Shown here piece by piece: positions 11,801-23,070 of a stretch of 64,000 nucleotides of DNA. A program made the translations under genes and the position numbers. The notes beneath the pieces are model-generated. The model did no database searches and was not told the DNA's origin. It worked only from the letters and a program-made list of their open reading frames with translations. Source of the stretch: Cryoendolithus antarcticus (lineage: Eukaryota > Ascomycota > Dothideomycetes > Cladosporiales > Cladosporiaceae); the NCBI GenBank assembly GCA_002077065.1, contig NAJO01000022.1:62001-126000 (forward strand). The letters are read 5' to 3'. Within the stretch, counting starts at the first letter, position 1, and each line of letters opens with the position of its first letter.

Positions 11801-12432
11801 ATGAACTTCCAGCAGCAAGGCCTGATGAACGGCGCAGCAACAGGCTCTCCCTTCGCGGACCCACCACGCCAGCCCTACCAATCCGCAACCCCCAGCGGAC
11901 TCGCGCAGTCATTCGGGCCCCCGCAACAAGGCAACCTCCAGCAAATGCAGCAGAACTACCCAGCCCTCGCCCCGCAACCAACAGGCTTCCAACCGCAATC
12001 CCAGTTCGGGCAAAGCCAAATGCTTCCACCTCAGCAAACCGGCTTCCCTCAGCAGCAGCAGCAGCAGCAACAGATGTCCTTCCCCCAACAGCAACAACCT
12101 CAGCAGCAATCCTTCCAGCCCATGCAGCAACAGCCGAGCTTCAACATTTCCCAGCCCACCGGCCTCTCAGCCAACACCGGTTTCGGACAGGCTCCGCCAC
12201 AGCTCCCGCCGCAGCAGATGGGAGGCGTGTTGGGGCCTATGCAGCCGCTTGTGCCGCAGAAGACGGGACCGGCGCCGCCTGTGCGATTTGGGGTTGGAGC
12301 TGCGCCGATGGTGCCGCAGAGGACTGGGAGGGCGGATTTGGGGAGGGCTAGTAAGCTTGACTGTCTTGTGCCACACTATGTTATCGTTTACTGACAAGTC
12401 GTGCAGCACCGCAGAATCCATTCGGGTTCTAG
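8831..12432 (+). CDS. SLA1: Actin/endocytosis adaptor Sla1
   Basis: Two exons (8831-12350, 12407-12432) give about 1181 residues; the 56-nt intron has a TACTGAC branch site, and splicing yields the ending NPFGF. Sla1 couples cargo and clathrin to Arp2/3 activation at cortical actin patches. Domains in order: SH3 at about 4-70 (YRAIYDYAPQSDEEL), SH3 at about 72-126 (AKALYDYAQQTDEEL), a conserved region near 295-390, a third SH3 at about 405-460 (DDWWLVRRLKNGKKGVVPASY), the SHD1 cargo-binding domain (about 545-605, starting TWTDRSGTFKVEAEF), a SAM-like SHD2 (about 640-700, FLQCGVNPQICERYA), then a long Gln/Pro-rich tail. The tail has many QxTG-type motifs (LVPQKTG, MVPQRTG, QQTGF) like the Prk1/Ark1 phosphorylation sites of yeast Sla1. 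Length and order match the family. Confidence 0.95.
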
Positions 12433-13273
12433 ATGTCAACCTCAAGCCCAGTATACCAGGCTCTTCATGGCGATACTGGCGTGTCGGTGTACTACTAGCT
12501 AGACTGCTGCATGCGATGAGGGGCCTTGGTCGGGTCTCGACGAGAGTGGTACCTGTCAATGTCTTGCATTGCCATAGGAGAGCAGAAAACGTACTGTCGA
12601 CACAGTGGAGGAGGATTACGAGATTCGTCTCGGGCATGAGACTTGGAATGAGGGACGGAGGAATGTACATGCGGCTGGTCACGTGCGGAGCAGTCTGGGG
12701 GTGTATATAAGAGAGTGTAAAGTGAACGTGCGCTGCGAGCAAATCACGCACGTGATCCCATCGAGTCATTCTGTCATGCAAGCGGTCACTTGTTCTTGAT
12801 CATTGCAACGACACACCAATTACCAGTCGCCATCGTTGTGATCACGTCGCACTCGTTCGCTGTCGCCGCGTTGCCCACTCTTTGAAGCCTGAGGCTGAGA
12901 GGCATTTCGGAACGGCTTCCGCGCTTCCCCGCTGCGACTGCACTTCCGAAGCTCACTTGACCCTCTACATCACACTTGGCTAGGTAGAGGAGGGGCGAAT
13001 ATCGGACGACGAAGGCGCATCACAGCAACAGAACGTCGCACTGATATTCCTACAAGCGCGAGCAGCGCTGGCTCCTGTACTAGGGCACTAGGCGAAGTCG
13101 AATCTGACGTGAATGGGGAGGCGAAAGTGAAGGCGACGGCTGAGGGCCGCAGTGAAGGCGACACGTGGAATGCGGACTGAAGCCTGCGAACACGACACAT
13201 CTTTCCTTCCTGGTCAAGCGCTCGGTCAGACGCGCAGTATTATCATCCACCACGCCCTCACGTAACCGCCACG
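12433..13273. other. Intergenic SLA1-TAF1 region
   Basis: About 840 nt without a supported gene. It includes two CACGTG palindromes and a TATATAA run, entered separately. Small frames seen here are shadows or have no character. Confidence 0.45.
12680..12754. promoter_or_regulatory. Two CACGTG E-boxes flanking a TATATAA run
   Basis: CACGTG occurs at 12680-12685 and again at 12749-12754 (within a TCACGCACGTGATC context), with gtgtatataa at 12701-12710 between them. CACGTG is the site class bound by bHLH factors such as Cbf1 and SREBP-type proteins. The TATA run is some 560 nt before the TAF1 ATG, so it would need a long leader or serve an unannotated transcript. No binding evidence is available. 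Confidence 0.3.
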
Positions 13274-16200
13274 ATGCCTCACGCGACCTCCGACGAGTCT
13301 CGGGCTAACAGCCCCATCAACGAGAATGCCGACATCCAGCGCTTCCTCGGCGGCTACGACAGCCTCGCGCAAGACGACAATTCGTGGGCGCCTCTAGATC
13401 CCGGCGAGAAAGTCGACGATGCGCAAGACTACGAGGATATTTCCGATGAGGACTTGCCCGAGGAGGAAGAGGCGACGAATCATCTTGACGAGGACGATGA
13501 TGGGCAGGTGTTTGTGGGCGACAGCCAAGTGGTGAAGGTCGAGGACGAGGGGGGTGATGAGGTTATGGGTGGGTTGTTTGGTGACGGCGAGGAGGACAAC
13601 GATCTCTTTGGCGAGAACGGCTCGAGCTCGCCTGTGCTTGAGCGGAGGGCAGAGGTGGTGCCGCAGCAGCAGGCAAGAGTGAATGGCTTCGGGTTGGCGC
13701 TGCCGAGCAAGAGTGGAAGTGGATTGGCTCTTCCCAGGGCCGGTGCTGGGCAGGCGCCGCATCACATGCAGCAGTTCCACGCTTCGCCTACGAGCCTGAG
13801 CCCTCAGTCCTTTACTCGAGATGATCCGATGTCGCCGAGCGCAACTTCGCATGCTGAGCCTGAAGAAGAGGAGGAAGAGCTAGATGAAATGGCGCGCTTG
13901 CAACGCGACATGTTCAGGGCCGCTGCTCTCCACGAGGACCTCGAGCTTCCTCCTGATCGACCGCTGGCAGAGATGTGGCCGAAGTTTCCTGCGTGGGAGG
14001 CAGATGAGGTGCCAAAGTGGACTGAGCTGTTCGCGCCTTTGCCTGGGATGTACAAGGGCAAGGTCCCTCTCAAGCCGCCGAAGCCGGTGGTCGCCACGAA
14101 GATCTCGCTGGATTTGCTGCCAGATCAGGAGAAGAGCTTCAGGACCGCGACCGTGGCTGGCAAGCCAGCTGCTTCGACGTACACCGGGCGAGGTCTTCTT
14201 AAGTGCGAGAAGCCTGCCAACGAGGACGAGAGTGGCGAAGACATTGCGCTGAGCGAGTTCGACGAGACTGAGGTGATCGGGAATGTCACGATGCAGGATC
14301 TGGCTGTACTCTGTCAAGACTGGGACATCCCGAGCGGCGATGATGGCTCTGTACTGGACGCAGATGAAGAAGCAGACATGATGGAGGGTGATTGGGAGAA
14401 CGAAGAGAGAGTACGCCCGCAGAAGCGTCGTCGCGTCGGAATACTCGACCACAACGCCACGCTAGCGATGCAAGATGCGTACCTCCGCTTCGAGGACCCC
14501 GAAGAGGCGACTGCTAGAGTGGCTCGAGCTGTCACACTCGACATGAACGATCCATTGCTCCTGCTGGACGAGCAGGTTCCGCAGCCCAAGGCTATCACTA
14601 AGCGTGTACCTGGTGACGGACATCTCGACTCAGCTCTTGGCCGCGACCTCGCCCGCCGATACAACATCAGCAATGATGAGGCTTACGATCTACTCAAGGA
14701 AAATCATCAACACAAGGTGCGCGGTACACTCGGTCACACCACCCTGGAGCACAGCATGCCCGCCATCAAGCTGCAATGGCCGTTCTATAGAGTCGGTATG
14801 GAAGCCAAGGAGAAGCGCGCATTCCACCGCCAACCCCTGCATATGTACGATGCGCATAACAGGAGCTATAGGTTTCAAAAGCCGGGCTTCCAGAAGAGGA
14901 AGAACTTGCGCGGCAAAGAGACGAAGGAGCTTTTCTCGCGGACTGAGGACCTTACGCTGAATGACAACTCGAGCGTGCTGCTACTCGAGTACTCGGAGGA
15001 AGTGCCAGTAATACTCTCGAAGTTTGGAATGGGCAACCGCGTCACCAATTACTACCGCAAGCGCGATGCCGAAGACTCTGAGCGACCGAAGCGCGAGATC
15101 GGTGAGACTCAAGTACTCGCAAATCAAGATAAGAGCCCATTCTTCAACTTTGGCCACGTCGACCCCGGCGAGACTGTCCCCAGCATACAAAATCCGCTCT
15201 TCCGCGCTCCGATTTTCAAACACAGCGCCCGGTCCACCGACTTTCTCCTCGGCATTACGCACAGCTACGAGAAAGGAACCAAATTCAGTCTCCGCAATAT
15301 TGAGAACCTCCATGTCGTCGGGCAACAATATCCTCTCGCCGAGATCCCCGGCGAGCACTCCCGCAAGGTCACAGATGCCGCTAAGAAGCGCCTCAAAGCC
15401 ATAAGCTTCCGCATGTACCAGAAGTCACTGGATCCCAGGCGACGAGGAGTACAAGTCACGAACTACAATCTGCTGAATCACCTGCCTGGCGCGAGGGATC
15501 TTCCGGGCCTGCGAAGCAAGATGCGCGAGTTCATGAAGTATGAGAAGAAGCCGAAGCAGTCTGATGATGTGGGCTACTGGGTGCCTATGCCTGGATTCCC
15601 GGCGCCGGATCTCGAGACTATCCGCGGGTGGATCAAGCCTGAGGATATCTGCTTGCTGGACAGCATGCAAGTTGGCGTGCAGCATCTTGCCGATCTGGGG
15701 ATTGAGGATAAGCGGAATGATAAGGAGGATGAAGATGCGGAGGAAGACGAGAATATCGAGAAGATGCTCGCGCCCTGGCGGACGACGAAGAACTTCCTCA
15801 ACGCTACCTCGGGTAAGGCTATGCTAAAGGTGCATGGTGAGGGCGATCCCACGGGCCGCGGTGAGGCGTTCAGTATGCTCAAGACGAATATGAAGGGTGG
15901 GTACGTGCCACGGGGTGAGAGCGCTACTGACAAGATGGCGAACATGCGCGTGCAGCAGAGTACGGGGCATAAGTATAATGTCGCCATGCAACAGGCAAAG
16001 TATGATCGCGATATCCGCGATACGTGGGAGAAGCAGAAGGCTGGGCTCAGCAACGAAGCCGACACCAGCGATGTCGATATGGAGGATGTCGATGACACGC
16101 AGTCCGTCCGTCAAAGCTCAGTCGTGGCATCGCAGTTCGGCGGCCGCGCAACGCCCCGTCAGAGCGTTGGTGTTGGAGGCGGCGCAGGCTCAGTAGTCTT

Positions 16201-17646
16201 CGACGACTCCGCCAGCCAGTTTACAAAACACTCCTTCGAGCACAGCAGCGACCAAGTCCTGCTCATCAAGCGCCGCCACCGCGGCGCCATGGGCCACTGG
16301 GTCGACACTCCTGTGCGAGTCGATAACCCGAAAGTCATCAAGGCCTACAAGAAGCGCCTCAACGAGAAGCGTCTGGAGAACACACAGTCAGTAACCCACC
16401 CCAGCACCCGTCATCCTGATTATTATTTCTTTACTGCACCTGTTCCCGAGCCACGCCGGCGTCGCCGTCGGCCGCAGGCACGGAATCCCCCCGGTAACTG
16501 ACTTTCAACCTTCCCCTACAGCCTCGAGCAGATAGCACCTACCGGTGACCCAGAGCTAGACCGCCTTCAACGGGAGAAGATCATGGACGAGCTCCGCCGG
16601 CTGGAACGCAACAAAGACCGTCGCGAAGCACGCGAGAATCTTAAGAAACGTCAATCTGGTGGTTCGATCCTCGCTGGATCACCTGCTGGTGAACCCGATG
16701 ATGCCGAAGCTGGCTCTCCTTCCGCTGTGGGGACTGTTAAGGCCAAAGGACCTGGCAAGGGACGCAGCAAGGACGGCACGGCGAGGAAGTGCGGTGAGTC
16801 TTTCCCAATCCCTACTTTCCACTCGCGGTGTGTGTGGAAGGACATACTGATACGCGGAAACAGCAAACTGCGGCATGGTCGGCCACATCAAAACGAACAG
16901 AAAGTTAGTATTATCCAAGTTTTCTTGTCGTTGCGTGATACCCGATTTCGGCGAGACGTCTGTCGCGCCAGCCTCTGCTCCAGCTCAGCAGCAAGGCCTG
17001 CAGAAGCCCATGGGACTTGCGGCGCTGCTGGCTACGAGTCGGCAGCCTGCGAGGCCTGTGCCGGAGGCGAAGGCGAAAGTGGCTGGCGCAATTGCGATGG
17101 GGGAGTTGAGGCTGTGAGGAACGGGACTTCAACAGTCTTTGATGCGAGGGAGGGCAGAGCCAGACGGGAAGACGGAGGAGTATTGAGATGCTGAGAAGGT
17201 GGCAACTGAATGGGTGCTTGCTTGCCTGATCTCCATGGCCTCGAAGACCCAGCAAGACTCTGCTTGAAAGATGCGCCTCAACGCGCCTTCTCTTTTGTCA
17301 CCACGCACCCACCTCTTGCCACTTATGCCACCCCTCCCCTTATCTACTCCCTGCCACTTCCCTCCGCGTTGCAAACTAGCTAGCTGCCCCGCACTCACTT
17401 CTCTGTCCATCACTCACGGCACCTTCACCTATCCTCCGCTCTCTGACTTGTTGTCATTTCACTCACAACCCCTCACTTTACTAACCATCTCCCTCACGTT
17501 ACAGACTCTGCCCCCTCCTCAACGGCTCAGCAGACCCCAACGAAACTTACGCGAATGGCGCGGCCGGTGGCAACGGTATGGGCGGCGGCGGCGCAAATGG
17601 AGAGGGGAGTAGTTTTGGGGCGACGCCGGGGGGGTTGAAGTTGTGA
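13274..17646 (+). CDS. TAF1: TFIID subunit TAF1
   Basis: TAF1 is the scaffold subunit of the general transcription factor TFIID. Four exons (13274-16386, 16522-16793, 16864-16903, 17505-17646) give about 1188 residues. The N-terminus is acidic with a TAND-like character. The long core carries the DUF3591 region (GDGHLDSALGRDLARRYNIS; IENLHVVGQQYP; ISFRMYQKSLDPRRRGVQ). A Lys/Arg-rich helix follows (LERNKDRREARE), then a zinc knuckle at about 1128-1144: CANCGMVGH...LC. There is no bromodomain, as expected for fungal TAF1. Introns are 135, 70 and 601 nt. The last is very long for this locus, and exon 3 reads on openly into it to a TGA at 17115-17117, giving an alternative 71-residue tail that would break the knuckle. 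The spliced ending LCPLLNG fits the family better. Confidence 0.9.
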
Positions 17647-18175
17647 AAAAGGCATGAGGAGAATAGAGGGGGGAAGGAGGCTATCGCTAGAGCGGGAATT
17701 GGGGGAGGGGTGGTGGTCGCTTATATATACAGTCACGATAATGAGATGCTGCACTTCCTCGGCGGTCCTAGCCACGCGCGCACGACGCGAGTACTGTCTC
17801 CTGCGCTGTTCAGGAACTAGGACTCATGTCCGTAAAACAGTTGGCATGGAGGTATCATTAGTGGACTGTTCATTATCGCGCCTTCGGGCTAGTAAGCTAT
17901 GACGCGAATTGCAGGAAAGCCTAGCTTTTCGCATTATCGGCCTGTCTGGAATGAGCGCTGTGCTACCGCCTCTGCGAAGCTACAGCGTGGTCCAACGCAT
18001 GAGCAAGGTCACCCAGACTGACGTGCCCTTCGTCGGAGACCGAAGCCGCAATTCGCGCCCAGCATCTTTATCATCGACGCTGTTTGGCAATCGCACACCC
18101 GCTATCGTCGATTCGAGGCCGCCATCGTACACTCTAGCATCGGTACTCGTACATCCCGCTCCTCCACAGCCAAGC
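17647..18175. other. Convergent 3' flanks of TAF1 and RPN10
   Basis: No gene is supported in these 530 nt between two converging genes. Both 3' untranslated regions and transcript ends probably lie here. No obvious terminator hairpin was found. Confidence 0.45.
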
Positions 18176-19271
18176 TCACTCCTCCATCTTATCGTCATCG
18201 CCTTTCTTCTCCTCCTTCTTTGTCGCACTGGCGCTCCCACTCGCCTCGGCACTCTCACTGCTCTCACCCGCAGGCTTCCCCTCCTCGTCAAGTAACGGCT
18301 TGCTCTCCCCCTCCTGCCCCTCAGGCACACTCTCCAATGCCGTCTTCCCCTCAGCCTCCTCCGTAGCCTTCCGCTCCCGTTCTTGCCGTGCCCGGTCCTC
18401 CTCAAGCGACATGCGCAACGCCAACGCCAGCTCCGGATCCACGCTCGGATCGATGCCAAACTCATCGAATTCGCCTCCGCCTGCACCGCCTTCCCGTGCA
18501 GCAGCAGCCGCAGCAGCCTGCCCCATGCCACCCTCCCCTGCCAGGATCGCACTACTAACCACCGCATCACTCAGCAGATTCGGGCCGGGCGGGATAGTCA
18601 ACAGCGTGCTGCCCTCGCCGCCCTTGACGGCGTCGTTGAAAGCTGTGAGTTTCGCCACGGTGTCCTCGGAAAGATCGCCAAAGGCCACAATGTCTATGCT
18701 GGTGTTGTTCTTCTTCATCTTCTTGGCGAGCTTGGTGAGGGAGGATGTGCTGTCGGGGATTGGGGAGCAGGTGAAGAGGATTATGCGCTGGCGTTGGGAT
18801 TTGTTTTGGCGGTGTTTGAGGGCGAGCTGGGCTGACTGTCAGTACGAAGGGATTGATGAAGGACCACCCATCTCGTGCACTAAGGTGTAGTGCCTGTCCT
18901 CGTGCAGTACAGGATATGGCATTGCGACTCACACTGGCGATCTGTACTCCCGTAGCTAAGTGGCTCGCACCTCCTACTTTCGTCCTGTGCAGCCCATCTA
19001 GTATTTGTCCCGGATTCGTCGTCAATGTCGTGAGAACCTGTGGCCCGGATCCGGCACTGGACATCAGTCCGACGGCTGATTCGGGATTCGATTGCGTTTT
19101 GCTGTGGAAGATGAGGTTTGCAGCATCGGTCTGGGCTTCCCACCGTGAGGGAACGTAGTCGCCATTGCGAGACGATTCGGAATTGTCGACGCTATGTCAT
19201 TGCATCAGTATGTCCCCAAAGTTAGAGTGATGGCGGGATATATACACTATCATCGTCGCTTCGAGGGGCAT
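18176..19271 (-). CDS. RPN10: 26S proteasome ubiquitin receptor Rpn10
   Basis: Rpn10 captures polyubiquitinated substrates and bridges the lid and base of the 26S proteasome. Minus-strand exons are 19271-19246, 19191-18933 and 18826-18176, about 311 residues. The 26-nt first exon ends in GT and joins to give MIVVDNSESSRNGDY, the conserved start of the VWA domain. Intron 2 (106 nt) uses GTGAGT and a downstream CAG so that QIAS joins LALKHRQNK, matching the family spacing. The VWA domain spans about 2-190. A ubiquitin-interacting motif follows (LALALRMSLEE within an acidic context) near 230. The Glu/Lys-rich tail ends KMEE. An alternative acceptor 9 nt upstream would add three residues. Confidence 0.93.
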
Positions 19272-19591
19272 GGTAGCGGTATCGAGGGGGTTCGGTGGAT
19301 GCGCGTATAGTGTGTTCAACAACAGCCGCTACTGAGAGATCAGAGGTACGGTATAAAGCGCTGTGTATTCTTCAATGAGTTGCAAAGGCAGTGTAGGTTG
19401 TGGTACGTAGGCAACTGAAGCTCACGTTGACGTTCACATGTCGGCATCTATTTTACCGAAGTAGAAGGTTACCCGAAGCTTGTTGACGCGCTCAAACAGC
19501 TCGATGGCAACGACATTTGTATCACGATCATTCCACTTACACTGCAGCGACTCGCCCACCTACAGTCTCACGCGACCCATAATCTCTCACA
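19272..19591. other. Divergent promoter RPN10 / Borealin-like gene
   Basis: A 320-nt space between two head-to-head genes. It must hold both promoters. No clear proteasome-associated control element (GGTGGCAAA) was recognised on either strand. Confidence 0.45.
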
Positions 19592-20697
19592 ATGCCTCCA
19601 CGGAAGCAGAAGCAGCCCCAATCGTCGATCACCGCACAGGAGCCACCTTCACAGGCCCCGATGGCACTCACGCGCACCACTACACCGCCGCCAGCGAGTC
19701 CCATGAAGCCAACGATGGGCATCAATCAAGCACAGAAACAAGCCATGATCGACAACTTCCAAATTGAGGGTTAGTCACGCATCCACCCCGTGTCGCAGAG
19801 AGTTGTACTGACGCGTCAACAGTGACCGACCGAGCACGAAAGCTACGCGCACAATACGCCGAAAGTGCACGAATGTTACGTGCAAGACTCGAGGGCCGTC
19901 TGAATCGCATCCCTCCCAACATGCGCAAGCGAAAGATGCAAGATCTGTTCGACGAGCATGCGGAGAAAGCAAAGCCGAAGCCAGTAGCTCCAGTCGTTGC
20001 GGCAGAGGCAACACGTCCATTCCAGGTGTCAAGTCCTGCCGTGAGAAGTCTGAAGAGAACAAGGTATGCAGCATGTCTACATGGAAGCACGTGATGTGCA
20101 TCTAACGACCATCCCAGCGACCATTTCATTCTCGACGACAAAGAGAACCAACCCGCATCCTCGCACCAGCCACTAGACTCTCTCCCCCAACCCAAGAAAC
20201 GCGCCAAACCCACTCCAGCCGCCACAGCAAACATCAAAGCCACGCGCGCAGTCTCGCGAAAAGGGCCCTCAGTCCTCTCGCCCAAATCGCACAATTCGCG
20301 GAACCTTTCGAAATCGCCGTTCAAGCCCTACGCGTCGCCAGAGAAGTTCTACCCCTCCGCGCCTATGGCGGCGACGCGAAGTCCAGTGCGCCCTGTACTC
20401 TCTAGCCTCCACGCGACAGCGGCGCCTTCGTCGCGGGCACCGAGTCGGCAAGCGAAGCGCGTCGTTACGGCTGTGGAAGTCGAGCATGCGGGCAGGGAAA
20501 GCGAGACGAGCACTAGTAGCGCGGAGACGACGATTGTTACGAAAGCTGCTGTTGGGAGGAAGGCCGTGGGAGTAAAGAAGATTGGGGTCTCGGGGGCGGG
20601 GGCTAAGAGTACTGTCTCGGCGGCGGCGAAGAGGAAGGAAGTGCTAGCTGCGCCGGCGCCGGTGGCGACGGGACGGACGTTGCGAAAACGAGGATGA
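19592..20697 (+). CDS. Borealin/Nbl1-like chromosomal passenger complex subunit
   Basis: Three exons (19592-19769, 19823-20063, 20118-20697) give about 332 residues; the introns are 53 and 54 nt, and both junctions keep the frame (QIE|VTDRARK and KRT|SDHFILDDKEN). Residues about 45-110 match the Nbl1/Borealin N-terminal helix: NQAQKQAMIDNFQIE, VTDRARKLRAQYAESARMLR, RLNRIPPNMRKRKM. This helix bundles with Survivin (Bir1) and INCENP (Sli15) to place Aurora B on centromeres and the spindle midzone. The remainder is basic, Ser/Pro-rich and probably disordered, with SPEKF, SPVRP and other proline-directed sites, and it ends with TLRKRG. It is longer than budding-yeast Nbl1 but in the range of filamentous-fungal members. 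Confidence 0.85.
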
Positions 20698-21619
20698 TCT
20701 GTAGTGAGATGACTAGAAGGGCGGATCAGGTATTGTATTGACGGCTTCTCGAATACTTCAACGCTCTCATCGGGCACTCATAGCACGATCATTGACATTA
20801 TGGACGCTCTCGTGATGACAAAGTACCGAAGACGCTACGATCTCGGGGTCTTCATTGCGATGCCAGGTGATTATCGACCGTTATCGTCTGAGTTGATATT
20901 CGTCGGCAGCACCCGCTTTGACTTCATCTCTTGGCTGTCCGCTTTATTGCTGACCTACGGACTGGGTCTCGTACGCTGCGCGATACCCACAGCGGACGAA
21001 AGTAACACAGCCGCAACTCTGGAGCTATTCGTAGAGGGTGCTCCAGTGACCGCACGCAGGACGGGCTGTGCTTTCAGGCTTCTGCGGACGTGCTAGTCCG
21101 CGCGAGAGTCGTGAACGCTCATGTTCGCTTGACCATATGAATACCGGGCCTGTAATTCGGAAGACACGAGACAAGCATGCCTCAGCTTGCTCATCCGGTC
21201 AACCAGTCCAACGGGTCCAATCTTGACGTTAACCGGAAGACTAAGGGAAGGCAAATCTCCTCAACGGACAACGGGATCCCACCGCGATGCGACACTCGGT
21301 GACTTCGCTATGCCCCTCCAGAGCAACACCGCGTCGCGCTTCTCCTTTCAAGGACGTCGGGATGAAAGTCGCAAACGCAGAACTCCAGCACGCACTGGAG
21401 GTGAGCTGCTCTTGGACTGGTGAATTTATTCTTGCTCTATTATCTTATATCGTTGTGACCGTACTGTACCACCATTGGGAGCTCGAAGAATTGTTACCAA
21501 CGAAGACTGTTCAGATAATCATTGAGCTCGATCTGTAGAGGTGCGCAGGCTACGGAAGCAGACGAGTGCTGTGTTGAAAGCTGATGTAATAGCAGGACTT
21601 CCGTGCCTTTCCAACAAGC
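20698..21619. other. Gene-free stretch
   Basis: About 920 nt with no supported gene. A 98-codon plus-strand frame at 20800-21096 has a Leu-rich patch but no family character or neighbours to support it. The 3' half is probably promoter for the gene at 21620. Confidence 0.45.
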
Positions 21620-22746
21620 ATGGCATTCGACTTCTTGACCAAGCTGTCCATCAGCGACCGGAAGAAATCGGCCTCAGATGGCATCAGTCCAACATGCAAG
21701 CGCAAGGCCTCAAAAAGCGGCATTGACCGTGTTGTGACGAAGAGAATGTCGCTCAGCATCCCAGCGAGCAACGACAATGGAGGACGCGACAGCTCAACCC
21801 CGTCCGCACCAACCAGCGACCACCGCGTACTATTCGGCTTTTGGCCGAGTAAGCGCAATCCCAGTGCTTCGGCGCTGGCAGGTCGCAAAGACACCAAGCA
21901 GCCCTCTCTGTCCGAGTCGGAGGCCAAAACGAAGGGCAAGGGCAAGGCAAACGCAACATCAAGCCCGGCAATGTCTGAAGAGTTGACACAGAAGCTGGAA
22001 CAGCTCCGTCTCGGTACAGACCCGCGACAAGATAATGGTGAAGGTTCATCGCGGTCGCAGAGCCAGTTGCCGGTGCGCAGCTTGTCGCAAAAGAAGCAGG
22101 AGTACTTCCGCCACAGGGCGCCGCTGCCGGATGTGAGGTTGTCGCTTGGGCAGAGGGCTAGCGGGGTCAGGCGTATGTGATCAAAGTTCTTGCAGTCGGG
22201 CAGAACGGCTAACCACCTGAGTAGCGACACCGACACCAAAGACGCACACTCCCACTGCTGCAACGTCGCGTATGCCGAGCATTCAGGGTGCGTACTTTTC
22301 TCTTCTCACTTACTCCAGACCGAAGCTGACCAACGGCAACAGAAGGCCTCCCGGCTGCATCTACCGACAAAGAGCGCTTCCATCAGTCGTTCAGTCCAAC
22401 GCCGGTGAGATCGGTATCTCAGAGCCACATCGCTGCGCCCACCGTGAACGCACAACCTGGCCCGTCGAAGCGACCCACGCGATCACCTGCGAAGCAGCAA
22501 CCAGCTCAGGCTAGGCCGACCAGTGTTTCTGACGTACCCATGTTGGCGCCGGTCGCCGTTCGCGGAGGTCCATCAAAGGCGCCGTCGCTAATGTCCTTAA
22601 ATGCTGATCCCAGCTCGCGTCTATCGACCGAAGACGGATCCGTCTTTGACATCCCGGAGCTGATGACGATCGGGACAACGCCCAACACAATCGCGACAAG
22701 TGCTCCGTCAAGTGTGAAGGAGAAAGAGACCGGGGTGGTGAAGTGA
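21620..22746 (+). CDS. Unrecognised Ser/Pro-rich protein
   Basis: No family recognised. Three exons (21620-22172, 22225-22287, 22343-22746) with introns of 52 and 55 nt give about 339 residues, and both junctions keep the frame (VRP|TPTPKTHTP and PSIQ|EGLPAAS). The second exon is only 63 nt. The N-terminus MAFDFLTKLSISDRKK is amphipathic. The middle is Lys/Ser-rich (SEAKTKGKGKANA) and includes one helical segment, SEELTQKLEQLRLG. The rest is Ser/Pro/Thr-rich with many potential phosphosites and looks disordered. The last segment is more hydrophobic (VSDVPMLAPVAVRG, DIPELMTIGTT). The model is supported only by frame continuity and splice signals. Confidence 0.55.
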
Positions 22747-23070
22747 GAATCTCGTGGGCATTCTCGTTGCCCTGACTCTGAGCATACAAGCGTTCGTGAG
22801 CATCGTTCAGCGGCATACTAGCATAGCCAGGTGCTTCAGATGTCATATAGAGTCCAAGAAAAGGGGGAGTGATTGGCGTAGCGAATTCGAGTATAGTCAC
22901 TGCTTATTTGTAGTATGATAGACTTCATCCAACGATTCGTCCAAGGTAGAACTTGAACAGGCAGTCCATGGACTTGCCTTAGAGCCTGTCTGTCAGGCTA
23001 TGAATTAATTCCTTGTATCTTCCGATTGCCTTTCAAAATTTTATTGATGCGATGGTCTTCAGCAAGAATG
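22747..23070. other. Convergent 3' flanks
   Basis: A 324-nt space between converging genes. Only 3' flanking sequence is seen; no gene is supported. Confidence 0.4.

Noticed and set aside
20800..21096. 98-codon frame between the Borealin-like and Ser-rich genes
   Set aside because: No homology-like character, no supporting splice partners, ordinary length for chance.
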